Shown here piece by piece: positions 56,588 through 64,000 of a stretch of 64,000 bases of DNA. The notes beneath the pieces are model-generated. The model had not been told where the DNA came from and did not search any database. It saw nothing but the letters and a program-made list of their open reading frames with translations. The DNA is from Ochrobactrum vermis. Lineage in GTDB: Bacteria; Pseudomonadota; Alphaproteobacteria; Rhizobiales; Rhizobiaceae. A program made the translations under genes and the position numbers. Position 1 is the first letter of the stretch; each line of letters begins with the position of its first letter. The stretch is from NCBI RefSeq assembly GCF_002975205.1, contig NZ_PCOC01000001.1, forward strand, positions 1,302,001-1,366,000, given 5' to 3'.

Positions 56588-57028
56588 ATGATCGATGATA
56601 TTTATAACAAACGCATCCTGGAATTCGCCGGAAACATGGAGCGTCTCGGGCGTCTTCCCGAGCCCGACGCGGTTGCCAAGGTGCACTCCAAGCTGTGCGG
56701 ATCGACCGTTACCGTCTATCTGAAAATGACCGATGGCATCGTGACGGATTTCGCGCATGAGGTGAAGGCCTGCGCGCTTGGACAGGCTTCTTCCTCCGTG
56801 ATGGCGCGCAATATCATCGGCGCTTCCGCAGAAGAACTGAAAGCCGTTCACGATGAAATGTACAAGATGCTGAAGGAAGAGGGGCCAGCACCGGAAGGAC
56901 GTTTCGCGGACCTGAAATATTTCGAACCTGTCCGCGAATACAGGGCTCGCCATGCCTCAACGCTGCTTACTTTCGATGCGGTTGTCGATTGCATCCGGCA
57001 GATAGAGGAAAAGGCCAAAGCCGCCTGA
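56588..57028 (+). CDS. IscU/NifU-N type iron-sulphur cluster scaffold
   Basis: 146 residues from ATG 56588 (MIDDIYNKRILEFAGNM); upstream starts lack a ribosome site. The three conserved cysteines are in SKLCGSTV, VKACALGQAS and VVDCIRQI. Related to IscU and SufU, it would hold a nascent Fe-S cluster. No cysteine desulphurase is adjacent. The stop overlaps the yidD start by one base. Confidence 0.85.
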   Translation: MIDDIYNKRILEFAGNMERLGRLPEPDAVAKVHSKLCGSTVTVYLKMTDGIVTDFAHEVKACALGQASSSVMARNIIGASAEELKAVHDEMYKMLKEEGPAPEGRFADLKYFEPVREYRARHASTLLTFDAVVDCIRQIEEKAKAA

Positions 57029-57387
57029 TGTGTGCCTGTGGTGAGAACCATAAGGGCGAGGGTGCAGCGAAACGCTATAGCCGCAATTTCACCGATCCCT
57101 GGCGCAAGACGCCGGGAAGGCTGATCGGCACGGCGTTCGTGCGATTCTATCAGGTGACGTTGTCATCCCTTATCGGCAATTCCTGCCGGCATCTGCCCAC
57201 CTGTTCCGAATATACCTATGAAGCGATTGCCCGCCATGGCCTATGGAGCGGTGGCTGGATGGGGCTTTTTCGCGTCATGCGTTGCGGGCCGTTCGGCACT
57301 CACGGTTTCGATCCGGTGCCTCGAACACTCTCCAGCGACCTTAAATGGTATCTGCCCTGGCGATATTGGCGCTGCTCATCGTCTTAG
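57028..57387 (+). CDS. yidD: Membrane protein insertion efficiency factor YidD
   Basis: 119 residues from ATG 57028. The YidD signature NSCRHLPTCSEYTYEAIARHG is near residue 50, followed by RVMRCGPFGTHGFDPVP. The small amphipathic protein helps YidC insert membrane proteins. It is usually next to yidC/rnpA but in many alphaproteobacteria is found alone, as here, coupled to a scaffold gene. Confidence 0.9.
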   Translation: MCACGENHKGEGAAKRYSRNFTDPWRKTPGRLIGTAFVRFYQVTLSSLIGNSCRHLPTCSEYTYEAIARHGLWSGGWMGLFRVMRCGPFGTHGFDPVPRTLSSDLKWYLPWRYWRCSSS

Positions 57388-57597
57388 GATGTTTTCGAAT
57401 CTCTATCGAAAACCCGGTCCCCACTTTTACGAGACATACGCATCTGTGATTTCTGACAGTTTTTTGTTAGCTGATTATAATTCATTAAGGATATCAACGT
57501 TTCTTTGAGAATTGGAATTTAAGGCAGTGCTGTGGTCTTTTTCGGGCCGCAATTTGCCTGCATGTCCCCCCGGCGTCCTTATTCCTGTGAGCTGTTT
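57388..57597. other. Gap before the D,D-carboxypeptidase gene
   Basis: 210 bases with a fragment of the mosaic repeat (57396-57432, TCGAAAACCCGGTCCCCACT) and an AT-rich stretch around 57470-57510 that probably holds the promoter of the next gene. No gene seen. Confidence 0.5.
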
Positions 57598-58812
57598 ATG
57601 CTGAAATCATCGTCCCGCCTTTCTCGTCTCATTGCATCCTTAGCGCTCGGTGCGAGTGTGCTATGTACGTCAGCGGCGATGGCAAACACCTCCTGGGTCG
57701 TCTTCGATGCTGATAGCGGACGAATCCTTGGACAGGACGATGCCAATGTGCAGCGTGCACCGGCTTCGCTTGCGAAGATGATGACGCTTTATCTGGCATT
57801 CGAAGGTCTCAAGACCGGCACGCTGCATTGGGACGATGCAATGCCTGTGTCGAAGAATGCGTCTGCGAAAGTTCGCATGAAGCTCTGGCTGAAGCCGGGT
57901 GAGACGATCACTGTCCGTGATGCGATCAATGGCATGATCATCGTGTCGGCCAATGACGCAGCGACGGTAATGGGCGAATATATAGCCGGATCGGAAGCCG
58001 CCTTTGGCCGGTTGATGACGCAGCGTGCACGCCAGATCGGCATGAAGAGCACTTTTTTCGTTAATCCGTCGGGTCTGACAGCAAATGCTACCCAGCTTAC
58101 GACTGCACGCGACATGGCTGTACTTGGTATGTCGTTGCGCCGTGATTTTCCGGATCAGTATGCACTGTTTTCGCAACGCTCCTTCACCTTCCGTGACCGG
58201 GTTCGCAATGGCCACAACAATCTGATGTACCGTTATGGCGGCGTTGATGGCATCAAGACCGGCTATACGGATGTATCCGGCTACAACCTCGTTTCATCTG
58301 CCATCATCAACGACAAGCACCTTGTTGGCGTCGTACTGGGTGCTGGATCGGCGCGGCAGCGCGACGACCAGATGGCGAAGCTGCTGACGCGATTCGGTAC
58401 TGAAGGTTCCGATGCCAAGGCGCAGCTCGTTGCAATGGCCAAGCCGCAGCCGGTCGCAAAGCAGGTCGCTTCGGCTACGCCGAAGTCGGATGCAGTCGCC
58501 GACCTGATCGACGATTCCCGTATCGAGCAAGGCGATGGCGGCTTCCTGATTGCCTCTGCGGCGAGTGCCGCGACCTGGACGATCCAGCTCGGCGCTCCGC
58601 CGACGCTTGCCGGGGCCAAGGAACTGCAGGCAAAGTACCGTCCAGCGGTCGACAAGGTGGCGCCGGGCTTGAAAGCTGAAATCTCGCCTGCCGAAAAGCG
58701 CCGCAAGGTTTATCGCGTGCGTTTTGCCGGTTTCAAGGATTCGGCATCCGCCGAAAAGGCGTGTACGCAGCTGAAACAACAGAAGATCGACTGCCTTCCG
58801 ATCCGGAACTGA
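57598..58812 (+). CDS. D-alanyl-D-alanine carboxypeptidase with SPOR domain
   Basis: 404 residues from ATG 57598. A signal peptide (about 1-29, LIASLALGASVLCTSAAMA) is followed by a penicillin-binding domain with Ser-X-X-Lys in PASLAKMM, Ser-X-Asn in VSANDAATV and Lys-Thr-Gly in GIKTGYTD. A C-terminal SPOR domain (about 320-404) should direct it to septal peptidoglycan. It trims pentapeptide stems in the periplasm. Confidence 0.9.
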   Translation: MLKSSSRLSRLIASLALGASVLCTSAAMANTSWVVFDADSGRILGQDDANVQRAPASLAKMMTLYLAFEGLKTGTLHWDDAMPVSKNASAKVRMKLWLKPGETITVRDAINGMIIVSANDAATVMGEYIAGSEAAFGRLMTQRARQIGMKSTFFVNPSGLTANATQLTTARDMAVLGMSLRRDFPDQYALFSQRSFTFRDRVRNGHNNLMYRYGGVDGIKTGYTDVSGYNLVSSAIINDKHLVGVVLGAGSARQRDDQMAKLLTRFGTEGSDAKAQLVAMAKPQPVAKQVASATPKSDAVADLIDDSRIEQGDGGFLIASAASAATWTIQLGAPPTLAGAKELQAKYRPAVDKVAPGLKAEISPAEKRRKVYRVRFAGFKDSASAEKACTQLKQQKIDCLPIRN

Positions 58813-58961
58813 TTTGATTCCCTCCTTACACGAGCGCGACCTGACGCTGTCAGCTTGTCGCGCTTTACTGGCTGGACAAAAGGGATTAGAAGCCAATCTT
58901 CATTTTTCATACGCATGAACCCACCCGCAATCGTTGGCGGGACTGGATAAGGATGATTAGA

Positions 58962-60938
58962 ATGTCGAATACCGTTTCCATGCAATTTCCCGATGGCTCT
59001 GTGCGTGAATACGATGCGTCGATGACCGGCGCGGGCCTCGCGGAATCGATTTCCAAATCTCTTGCCAAAAAAGCTGTTGCCTATGCCGTTGATGGCACCG
59101 TGCGCGATCTTTCCGATCCACTCGGCGCTTCCGGCAAAATCGAGATTCTGACCCGCGAGGACCCGCGCGCGCTTGAACTCATCCGCCATGATACGGCGCA
59201 TGTTCTGGCAGAAGCCGTGCAGGAGCTTTTTCCAGGCACACAGGTTACCATCGGTCCTGTCATCGAAAACGGCTTCTACTACGACTTTGCGCGTAATGAA
59301 CCGTTTACCCCGGACGATCTGCCTGTGATCGAAAAGAAGATGCGCGAGATCATCCAGCGCAACAAGCCTTTCACCAAGGAAATCTGGTCGCGCGAAAAGG
59401 CGAAGCAGGTTTTCGCCGACAAAGGCGAAGCCTACAAGGTCGAGCTGGTGGACGCCATTCCGGCCGGGCAGGACCTCAAGATTTACTCTCAGGGTGAATG
59501 GTTCGATCTCTGCCGCGGCCCGCACATGGCCTCGACCGGCCAGATCGGCAATTCCTTCAAGCTGATGAAGGTTGCCGGAGCCTATTGGCGCGGTGATTCC
59601 AACAATCCGATGCTGACCCGCATCTATGGTACCGCCTTTGCCAACGACAACGACCTTCAGGCCTATCTTCATATGCTTGAAGAGGCCGAAAAGCGCGATC
59701 ATCGCCGTCTCGGCCGTGAAATGGACCTGTTCCATTTCCAGGAAGAAGGACCGGGCGTCGTGTTCTGGCATGCCAAGGGCTGGAAGATGTTCCAGAATCT
59801 GGTGAGCTATATGCGTCGCCGCCTCGATAGCCACGGCTATCAGGAAGTGAACGCGCCGCAGGTGCTCGACAAGTCGCTCTGGGAAACCTCGGGCCACTGG
59901 GGCTGGTACCGCGACAACATGTTCAAGGTGACCGTCGCCGGTGACGAAACCGACGATGATCGCGTGTTTGCGCTGAAGCCGATGAACTGCCCCGGCCATG
60001 TGATGATCTTCAAGCATGGTCTCAAGTCCTATCGCGATCTGCCGATCAAGCTTGCGGAATTCGGCAATGTTCACCGCTATGAGCCGTCAGGCGCATTGCA
60101 TGGGTTGATGCGCGTGCGCGGCTTTACGCAGGACGATGCGCACATCTTCTGCACGGAAGAGCAGATGGCTGCCGAATGCCTGCGCATCAATGACCTGATC
60201 CTGTCGGTCTATAAGGATTTCGGTTTCGAAGAGATCACCATCAAGCTGTCGACCCGTCCTGACAAGCGCGTCGGTTCGGATGATCTTTGGGATCGTGCCG
60301 AAAGCGTGATGATGTCGGTTCTGGAAAAGATCCAGCAGCAGTCGAACAACATCAAGACCGGTATTCTGCCGGGCGAGGGCGCGTTCTACGGTCCTAAGTT
60401 CGAATATACGCTGAAGGACGCCATCGGTCGTGAATGGCAGTGCGGCACCACGCAGGTGGACTTCAATCTGCCGGAACGCTTTGGCGCCTTCTATATCGAC
60501 AAGGATTCGGAAAAGCGCCAGCCGGTGATGATCCACCGCGCGATCTGCGGCTCTATGGAACGCTTCCTCGGTATCCTGATCGAGAACTTCGCCGGTCACA
60601 TGCCGTTGTGGTTTGCGCCAGTCCAGGTTGTCGTTGCCACGATCACTTCGGACGCCGACGAATATGCAGCTCAGGCGGCAGCCAAGCTGAAAGCGGCCGG
60701 GTTGCAGGTCACAACCGATCTGCGCAACGAGAAGATCAACTACAAGGTTCGCGAACATTCGTTGCAGAAAGTTCCGGTGATCCTCGTTTGCGGCAAGCGC
60801 GAAGCCGAAGAAAATACGGTCAATATGCGCCGTCTCGGTTCGCGGGATCAAGAATCCATGACGCTTGATGAAGCCATCGCACGGCTGGTGGACGAAGCGA
60901 CCCCGCCCGATCTGCTCCGCCTCAAGAATGGTGGCTGA
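58962..60938 (+). CDS. thrS: Threonyl-tRNA synthetase
   Basis: 658 residues from ATG 58962, seven bases from AAGGAT; ATG 58953 is too close. N-terminal TGS domain, then the editing domain with [12 protein letters not shown] and [14 protein letters not shown]. The class II core has the zinc cysteine in [14 protein letters not shown], motif 2 around [17 protein letters not shown] and motif 3 [15 protein letters not shown]. The C-terminal anticodon domain is complete. Confidence 0.97.
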   Translation: MSNTVSMQFPDGSVREYDASMTGAGLAESISKSLAKKAVAYAVDGTVRDLSDPLGASGKIEILTREDPRALELIRHDTAHVLAEAVQELFPGTQVTIGPVIENGFYYDFARNEPFTPDDLPVIEKKMREIIQRNKPFTKEIWSREKAKQVFADKGEAYKVELVDAIPAGQDLKIYSQGEWFDLCRGPHMASTGQIGNSFKLMKVAGAYWRGDSNNPMLTRIYGTAFANDNDLQAYLHMLEEAEKRDHRRLGREMDLFHFQEEGPGVVFWHAKGWKMFQNLVSYMRRRLDSHGYQEVNAPQVLDKSLWETSGHWGWYRDNMFKVTVAGDETDDDRVFALKPMNCPGHVMIFKHGLKSYRDLPIKLAEFGNVHRYEPSGALHGLMRVRGFTQDDAHIFCTEEQMAAECLRINDLILSVYKDFGFEEITIKLSTRPDKRVGSDDLWDRAESVMMSVLEKIQQQSNNIKTGILPGEGAFYGPKFEYTLKDAIGREWQCGTTQVDFNLPERFGAFYIDKDSEKRQPVMIHRAICGSMERFLGILIENFAGHMPLWFAPVQVVVATITSDADEYAAQAAAKLKAAGLQVTTDLRNEKINYKVREHSLQKVPVILVCGKREAEENTVNMRRLGSRDQESMTLDEAIARLVDEATPPDLLRLKNGG

Positions 60939-60941
60939 AAA

Positions 60942-60989
60942 TAGAGCGCATCCCGAAAAGTGTGAAACGGTTTTAGGGATGCGCGTTAG
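60942..60989. repeat. Mosaic repeat fragment after thrS
   Basis: TAGAGCGCATCCCGAAAAGT ... AGGGATGCGCGTTAG, an inverted repeat of the same family as the 104-bp copy, missing the inner part. Confidence 0.75.
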
Positions 60990-60996
60990 AATAAAC

Positions 60997-61026
60997 AAAA
61001 AGGCCGCGCACCGCGCGGCCTTTTTG
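60997..61026 (+). terminator. Rho-independent terminator after thrS
   Basis: AGGCCGCGC-ACC-GCGCGGCCT with A5 before and T5 after. Confidence 0.93.
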
Positions 61027-61113
61027 CTTTTTAAAGCAGTTGAACTCGTCGCCCGTGAAGTATTCCCAAGCCATTGAGTTTAATGACTAAATGGGTGGAA
61101 GTGTCCTTTATCT

Positions 61114-61154
61114 ATTGCAAGGAAACGGCATTTTGACGTGCGTTTCCTTGCAAT
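61114..61154. repeat. Perfect 14-bp inverted repeat near the transposon
   Basis: ATTGCAAGGAAACG at 61114-61127 and its exact complement at 61141-61154, with a 13-base loop. It is in a gene-free stretch 137 bases before the transposon end. It is not part of the Bru-RS family and has no T-tract. Confidence 0.75.
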
Positions 61155-61290
61155 TTACGAATCCACTTTCCCTCATATTAAAAGTCTGATTCACTTCGGA
61201 TGTAGCGATCATCCGGAGCCAGACAATGTCCAGACCACATGAACGCAGAGAGACGGGAAAGCAGGAGCTGTTTCGCTCCCGCCTCGACCA

Positions 61291-61328
61291 GGGGGCGGAA
61301 CAAGAATAGTGCAAAATCGTACGTTTAG
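61291..61328. repeat. 38-bp terminal inverted repeat of a Tn3-family transposon
   Basis: Exactly 38 bases from GGGGGCGGAACAAG to ATCGTACGTTTAG, with the GGGG outer end and ACGTT(T)AG inner end typical of Tn3-family repeats. It is 19 bases past the transposase stop. The preceding GACCA (61286-61290) would be one copy of the 5-base target duplication. The partner end is outside the window. Confidence 0.75.
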
Positions 61329-61347
61329 GGCGAACGAACAATGAACT

Positions 61348-64000
61348 TCATGCAGCACGCAACAATCGACTGGTGCGGCGCAAGGGCCTGAAGCCGTCTG
61401 TCATCTGCTGTTCTGCGTCCCAGGAGTAGATTCCGGTGAGGTTTATGTGTTCCCAACTCAGTGGCGAGACATGCTTCAGCAATTCGTCAGGAATATTTCG
61501 GCCCTGTTGCCGCAATTGGGCGGCGGCGCGGCTGAGATAGACGGTATTCCAGTAAACGATCGCGCTCACCACCAGATTAAGGCCAGAGGCCCGGAATGCC
61601 TGGCTGTCGTAAGACCGATCACGAATTTCTCCGCGCTCATGGAAGAAGACGGCACGTTTCAGCTTGTGAGCAGCTTCGCCCTTGTTGAGACCAGCCTGAC
61701 AACGCCGGCGTAGCGCCGGGCTGGAATACCACTCGATCATGAACAGCGTGCGCTCAATGCGACCTAGTTCACGCAAAGCTTTAGCGAGTTCGCTGGATCT
61801 TGAGGAAGCGGAGAACCTTTTCAGGATCGTCGACGGCGCGACTGTGCATGTTGTTATCGATGCTGCCAAACGTAGCAGGTCATCCCAATGTTCGAGAATG
61901 AGGGCGCTGTTGAGCGGTGCGCCGATATGGCTTTCCAGCGCCGGATAGGCATCGGCCTTCTCGAATGTGTGGAATTTCCGGTCCTTGATGTTTCGAAGCC
62001 GCGGCGCAAAACGCTTGCCAATCAGGGCGAAGATCGCAAAAATATGATCGCTCGCGCCGCCGGTATCGGTAAAATGCTCCTCGATTTGCAGAATCGTTTC
62101 GTGATCAAACAGGCCGTCGAGGACATAGACGGCCTCGCTTTCAGTCGGGCTGATTGGCAATATGCCAAAATATCCGTACTGGTCAGAGAGATGGCTGTAG
62201 AATTTCGAACCCGGTTCACTGCCATAGTGCAAATTGATATCACCACGCTTGGCGGCCCGGTCGCTCGCACGGAAGAATTGCCCATCGGATGATGCGGTCG
62301 TTCCATCTCCCCAGAGCAGCGAATGCGGATGGCTCGCATGAGCGTCTGTTACACAAGCCTGCGCCGCCCTATAGGTTTCAGATCGGGCGTGAAAGGTGCG
62401 CATCCACCCGATCTGGTGAGCGCTGATCCCCTTCGACGCTCCTGCCATGCGTTTGGGGCCGAGGTTCGTGCCGTCCGCCAGAACGCCGGCGAGCATTGCG
62501 GAGATGTTTTGCGGCGTATCTCCCGTCCGGACATGCGTAAACTGGTCGGCGAACCCGGTCCAGTTATGTACTTCCTTGAGAAGGTCCGGCACTTCGATCA
62601 ACGGGTACATGTCGCTGATTTCGACGTTCAGTTCATCGGCGGCGGCGGGAATATCGCTCGCACGCGGCGTCACGATCAGGGTGCCCGCTTCCAGCCTGAC
62701 GTGGTCGAGTTTTCCATTGCGAGCGCGATAAGCTAGGCGCTTAAGATTGTAGTCCATCGTTTGCCGGACTTCTGCGAGCCATGCAGCCCCATCGCCCTGA
62801 ACACCGAGACCGAGTTTACCTTCGTCTTTCATGGCGACAAAAGCAGGCTTAGGCATGAGATGTTCGTCAATCGGCCGGAATGAACGGCTGCCATCAACCC
62901 AGACATCCCCCGAGCGTAACCGATCGCGCAAATGGGCCAGGGTTGCAATTTCGTAAAGCCGCCGATCTGGCTTTCCGCCATCGAAGATGAGCTTTTTCTC
63001 AGAAGCCCCGAGATGGCCGACTGGCACACGATCCGGTAGAACGCGCTTTCCTTCCGCATAAAGCCCTTTCAGGGTTGAGATCGCTACCAGCAGCGGATCA
63101 TACCTTCGATGTGAGTGAAACATGAATGTCTGGATGAAAACGCCCGCAAACTTTCGAACATTGGCGTACTGTTCTGCCGCCATCACCAAAGGCGATGTGT
63201 CCGCGTTCTCGACCATGGCTTCAAGGTTAGGCTTGATCTGGAGCAGCTTATGCCAACCGACCTGCCTGTTTACCACTTTCATTGCATCTTCATCAGCATC
63301 ATTGGCATTCTGTAAGGCGACAATTGTGTCGAGGAATAATTTGAGCGCTCTGGATGTTTCTATCCGGGCATTCATATGCCGCTGCTTTTTCCTGTTATTG
63401 GCTTTTGAGAACAGCCGACCGATCAGCTTGATGAACATTGTTACCGCATCGTCGGTGAGCTTCTGGCCGAGCTTGATAAGCTGAGCCACGATTGTAGCGC
63501 GACGACGACTGGAACTGAAGTCACTGGCAAGCCAGGCCGGAGTGGCATCGCCCTCGCGGATCATCTGATCCCACCGACCGGTGGGAATGCGAAGTTGCAG
63601 CTGGGGATCGATCTCAAGATGTCGTAGGAATGCTATGCGCTCCGTCATTCCAATCAGATTTCCTGCTCCCGGGGCGTCAGGAGCGGACCGCAACCAATTG
63701 AAACGCGTCTGACGGATTGCCGGGTCAACGTCCAATAGGCTATCCAGGGTTTCCAGTTTTTTATCACTGAGATCAGCAATGAGCGCACTCTCTGCGCGCC
63801 GACGAGCGATGGCACGTGCTGCCAGCCCCATACGCTCGATCATATTCACTACCGGTAGGAGAACACATCGCTCGCGGAAAGTGGCGATAATCGCTTTTGC
63901 TATGGGCAACCCTTTATCTGTTTGGGAAGCTGCTTCAATGCCCGCACGCAAAGCGGCGCGACGGTCTTCAGCGGTTGCACTCCGCAGCTCGAGATAGCGC
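61348..64000 (-). CDS. tnpA: Tn3-family transposase TnpA, N-terminus cut by window edge
   Basis: The frame is open to the right edge, so at least 883 residues are seen; only the start of the protein is missing. The DDE catalytic residues are in [31 protein letters not shown] and the late Glu in [12 protein letters not shown]. The edge segment [14 protein letters not shown] is typical of the Tn3 N-terminal DNA-binding region. No frameshift or stop is visible, so it may be active. It catalyses replicative transposition. Confidence 0.93.
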   Translation of the reverse strand, partial: RYLELRSATAEDRRAALRAGIEAASQTDKGLPIAKAIIATFRERCVLLPVVNMIERMGLAARAIARRRAESALIADLSDKKLETLDSLLDVDPAIRQTRFNWLRSAPDAPGAGNLIGMTERIAFLRHLEIDPQLQLRIPTGRWDQMIREGDATPAWLASDFSSSRRRATIVAQLIKLGQKLTDDAVTMFIKLIGRLFSKANNRKKQRHMNARIETSRALKLFLDTIVALQNANDADEDAMKVVNRQVGWHKLLQIKPNLEAMVENADTSPLVMAAEQYANVRKFAGVFIQTFMFHSHRRYDPLLVAISTLKGLYAEGKRVLPDRVPVGHLGASEKKLIFDGGKPDRRLYEIATLAHLRDRLRSGDVWVDGSRSFRPIDEHLMPKPAFVAMKDEGKLGLGVQGDGAAWLAEVRQTMDYNLKRLAYRARNGKLDHVRLEAGTLIVTPRASDIPAAADELNVEISDMYPLIEVPDLLKEVHNWTGFADQFTHVRTGDTPQNISAMLAGVLADGTNLGPKRMAGASKGISAHQIGWMRTFHARSETYRAAQACVTDAHASHPHSLLWGDGTTASSDGQFFRASDRAAKRGDINLHYGSEPGSKFYSHLSDQYGYFGILPISPTESEAVYVLDGLFDHETILQIEEHFTDTGGASDHIFAIFALIGKRFAPRLRNIKDRKFHTFEKADAYPALESHIGAPLNSALILEHWDDLLRLAASITTCTVAPSTILKRFSASSRSSELAKALRELGRIERTLFMIEWYSSPALRRRCQAGLNKGEAAHKLKRAVFFHERGEIRDRSYDSQAFRASGLNLVVSAIVYWNTVYLSRAAAQLRQQGRNIPDELLKHVSPLSWEHINLTGIYSWDAEQQMTDGFRPLRRTSRLLRAA

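Larger units (their letters stand above)
61291..64000 (-). mobile_element. Tn3-family transposon, one end
   Basis: The window includes the terminal repeat and 884 codons of the transposase up to the window edge. Any cargo or resolvase must lie beyond 64000. Confidence 0.85.

Noticed and set aside
61108..61341. A 77-codon minus-strand frame at the transposon edge
   Set aside because: It starts inside the transposon's terminal repeat region, crosses the insertion boundary and shows no protein-like features.
1..64000. CRISPR arrays, rRNA genes, prophage or secretion-system clusters
   Set aside because: No regularly spaced direct repeats with unique spacers, no rRNA sequence and no phage or secretion gene set were found on either strand.

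Overview
The window looks like a piece of the main chromosome of an alphaproteobacterium of the Brucella/Ochrobactrum group (Brucellaceae, Rhizobiales). The reasons are the gene order (ntrYX-trkA, hfq-hflX, clpP-clpX-lon-hupB, gyrA-coaD-ppi-queA-tgt), direct-repeat GAAC-N7-GAAC LexA boxes typical of alphaproteobacteria, and many palindromic mosaic repeats of the Bru-RS type, one of them a full 104 bp. The genus is an inference; a complete C-P lyase operon and a Tn3-type transposon suggest an environmental relative rather than a host-restricted Brucella.

Layout. 1-4.1 kb: end of ntrY, ntrX, trkA and a DXD glycosyltransferase. 4.3-12.1 kb: RNA and protein quality control (hfq, hflX, clpP, clpX, lon) and the nucleoid protein HU. 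12.4-14 kb: two small unknown genes and a dapA-like gene. 14.2-18.7 kb: divergent uvrA and ssb, about 1 kb apart, with one LexA box near each gene and a possible short transcript between. 18.8-19.9 kb: an arsC-like reductase and a small lipoprotein. 19.9-31.7 kb: a phosphonate cluster, phnF(-)/phnGHIJKL-hexapeptide transferase-phnMN and then phnC-D-E-E. PHO boxes precede both phnG and phnC, and a palindromic PhnF operator sits between phnF and phnG. 31.7-40.1 kb: marC, gyrA, a 49-codon membrane peptide gene, coaD, two cyclophilins, queA and tgt. 40.1-45.1 kb: a TetR repressor divergent from an RND efflux pair with a perfect operator palindrome. 45.2-49.1 kb: a luciferase-like oxidoreductase, then a two-gene class GN sortase system (sortase plus a VIT/vWA substrate ending in LPQTA, a membrane segment and RRKE). 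49.2-53.5 kb: an XRE regulator, and a LysR regulator divergent from glutaryl-CoA dehydrogenase and a class III CoA-transferase (glutarate/lysine catabolism). 53.7 kb: tRNA-Leu(GAG). 54-61 kb: patatin-like phospholipase, hisI, folE, an IscU-type scaffold, yidD, a penicillin-binding D,D-carboxypeptidase and thrS. 61.3-64 kb: one end of a Tn3-family transposon, whose 38-bp terminal repeat begins at 61291 and whose transposase runs off the window.

Most of the window is core genome. The parts that deserve attention are the doubly controlled phn cluster, the sortase/VIT-vWA pair, the uvrA-ssb gap, the RND/TetR switch, the unannotated small membrane peptide beside coaD, the NtrX protein without a GAFTGA loop, and the palindromic repeats that supply the stop codons of both clpX and lon. 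No CRISPR array, rRNA operon or prophage was seen.
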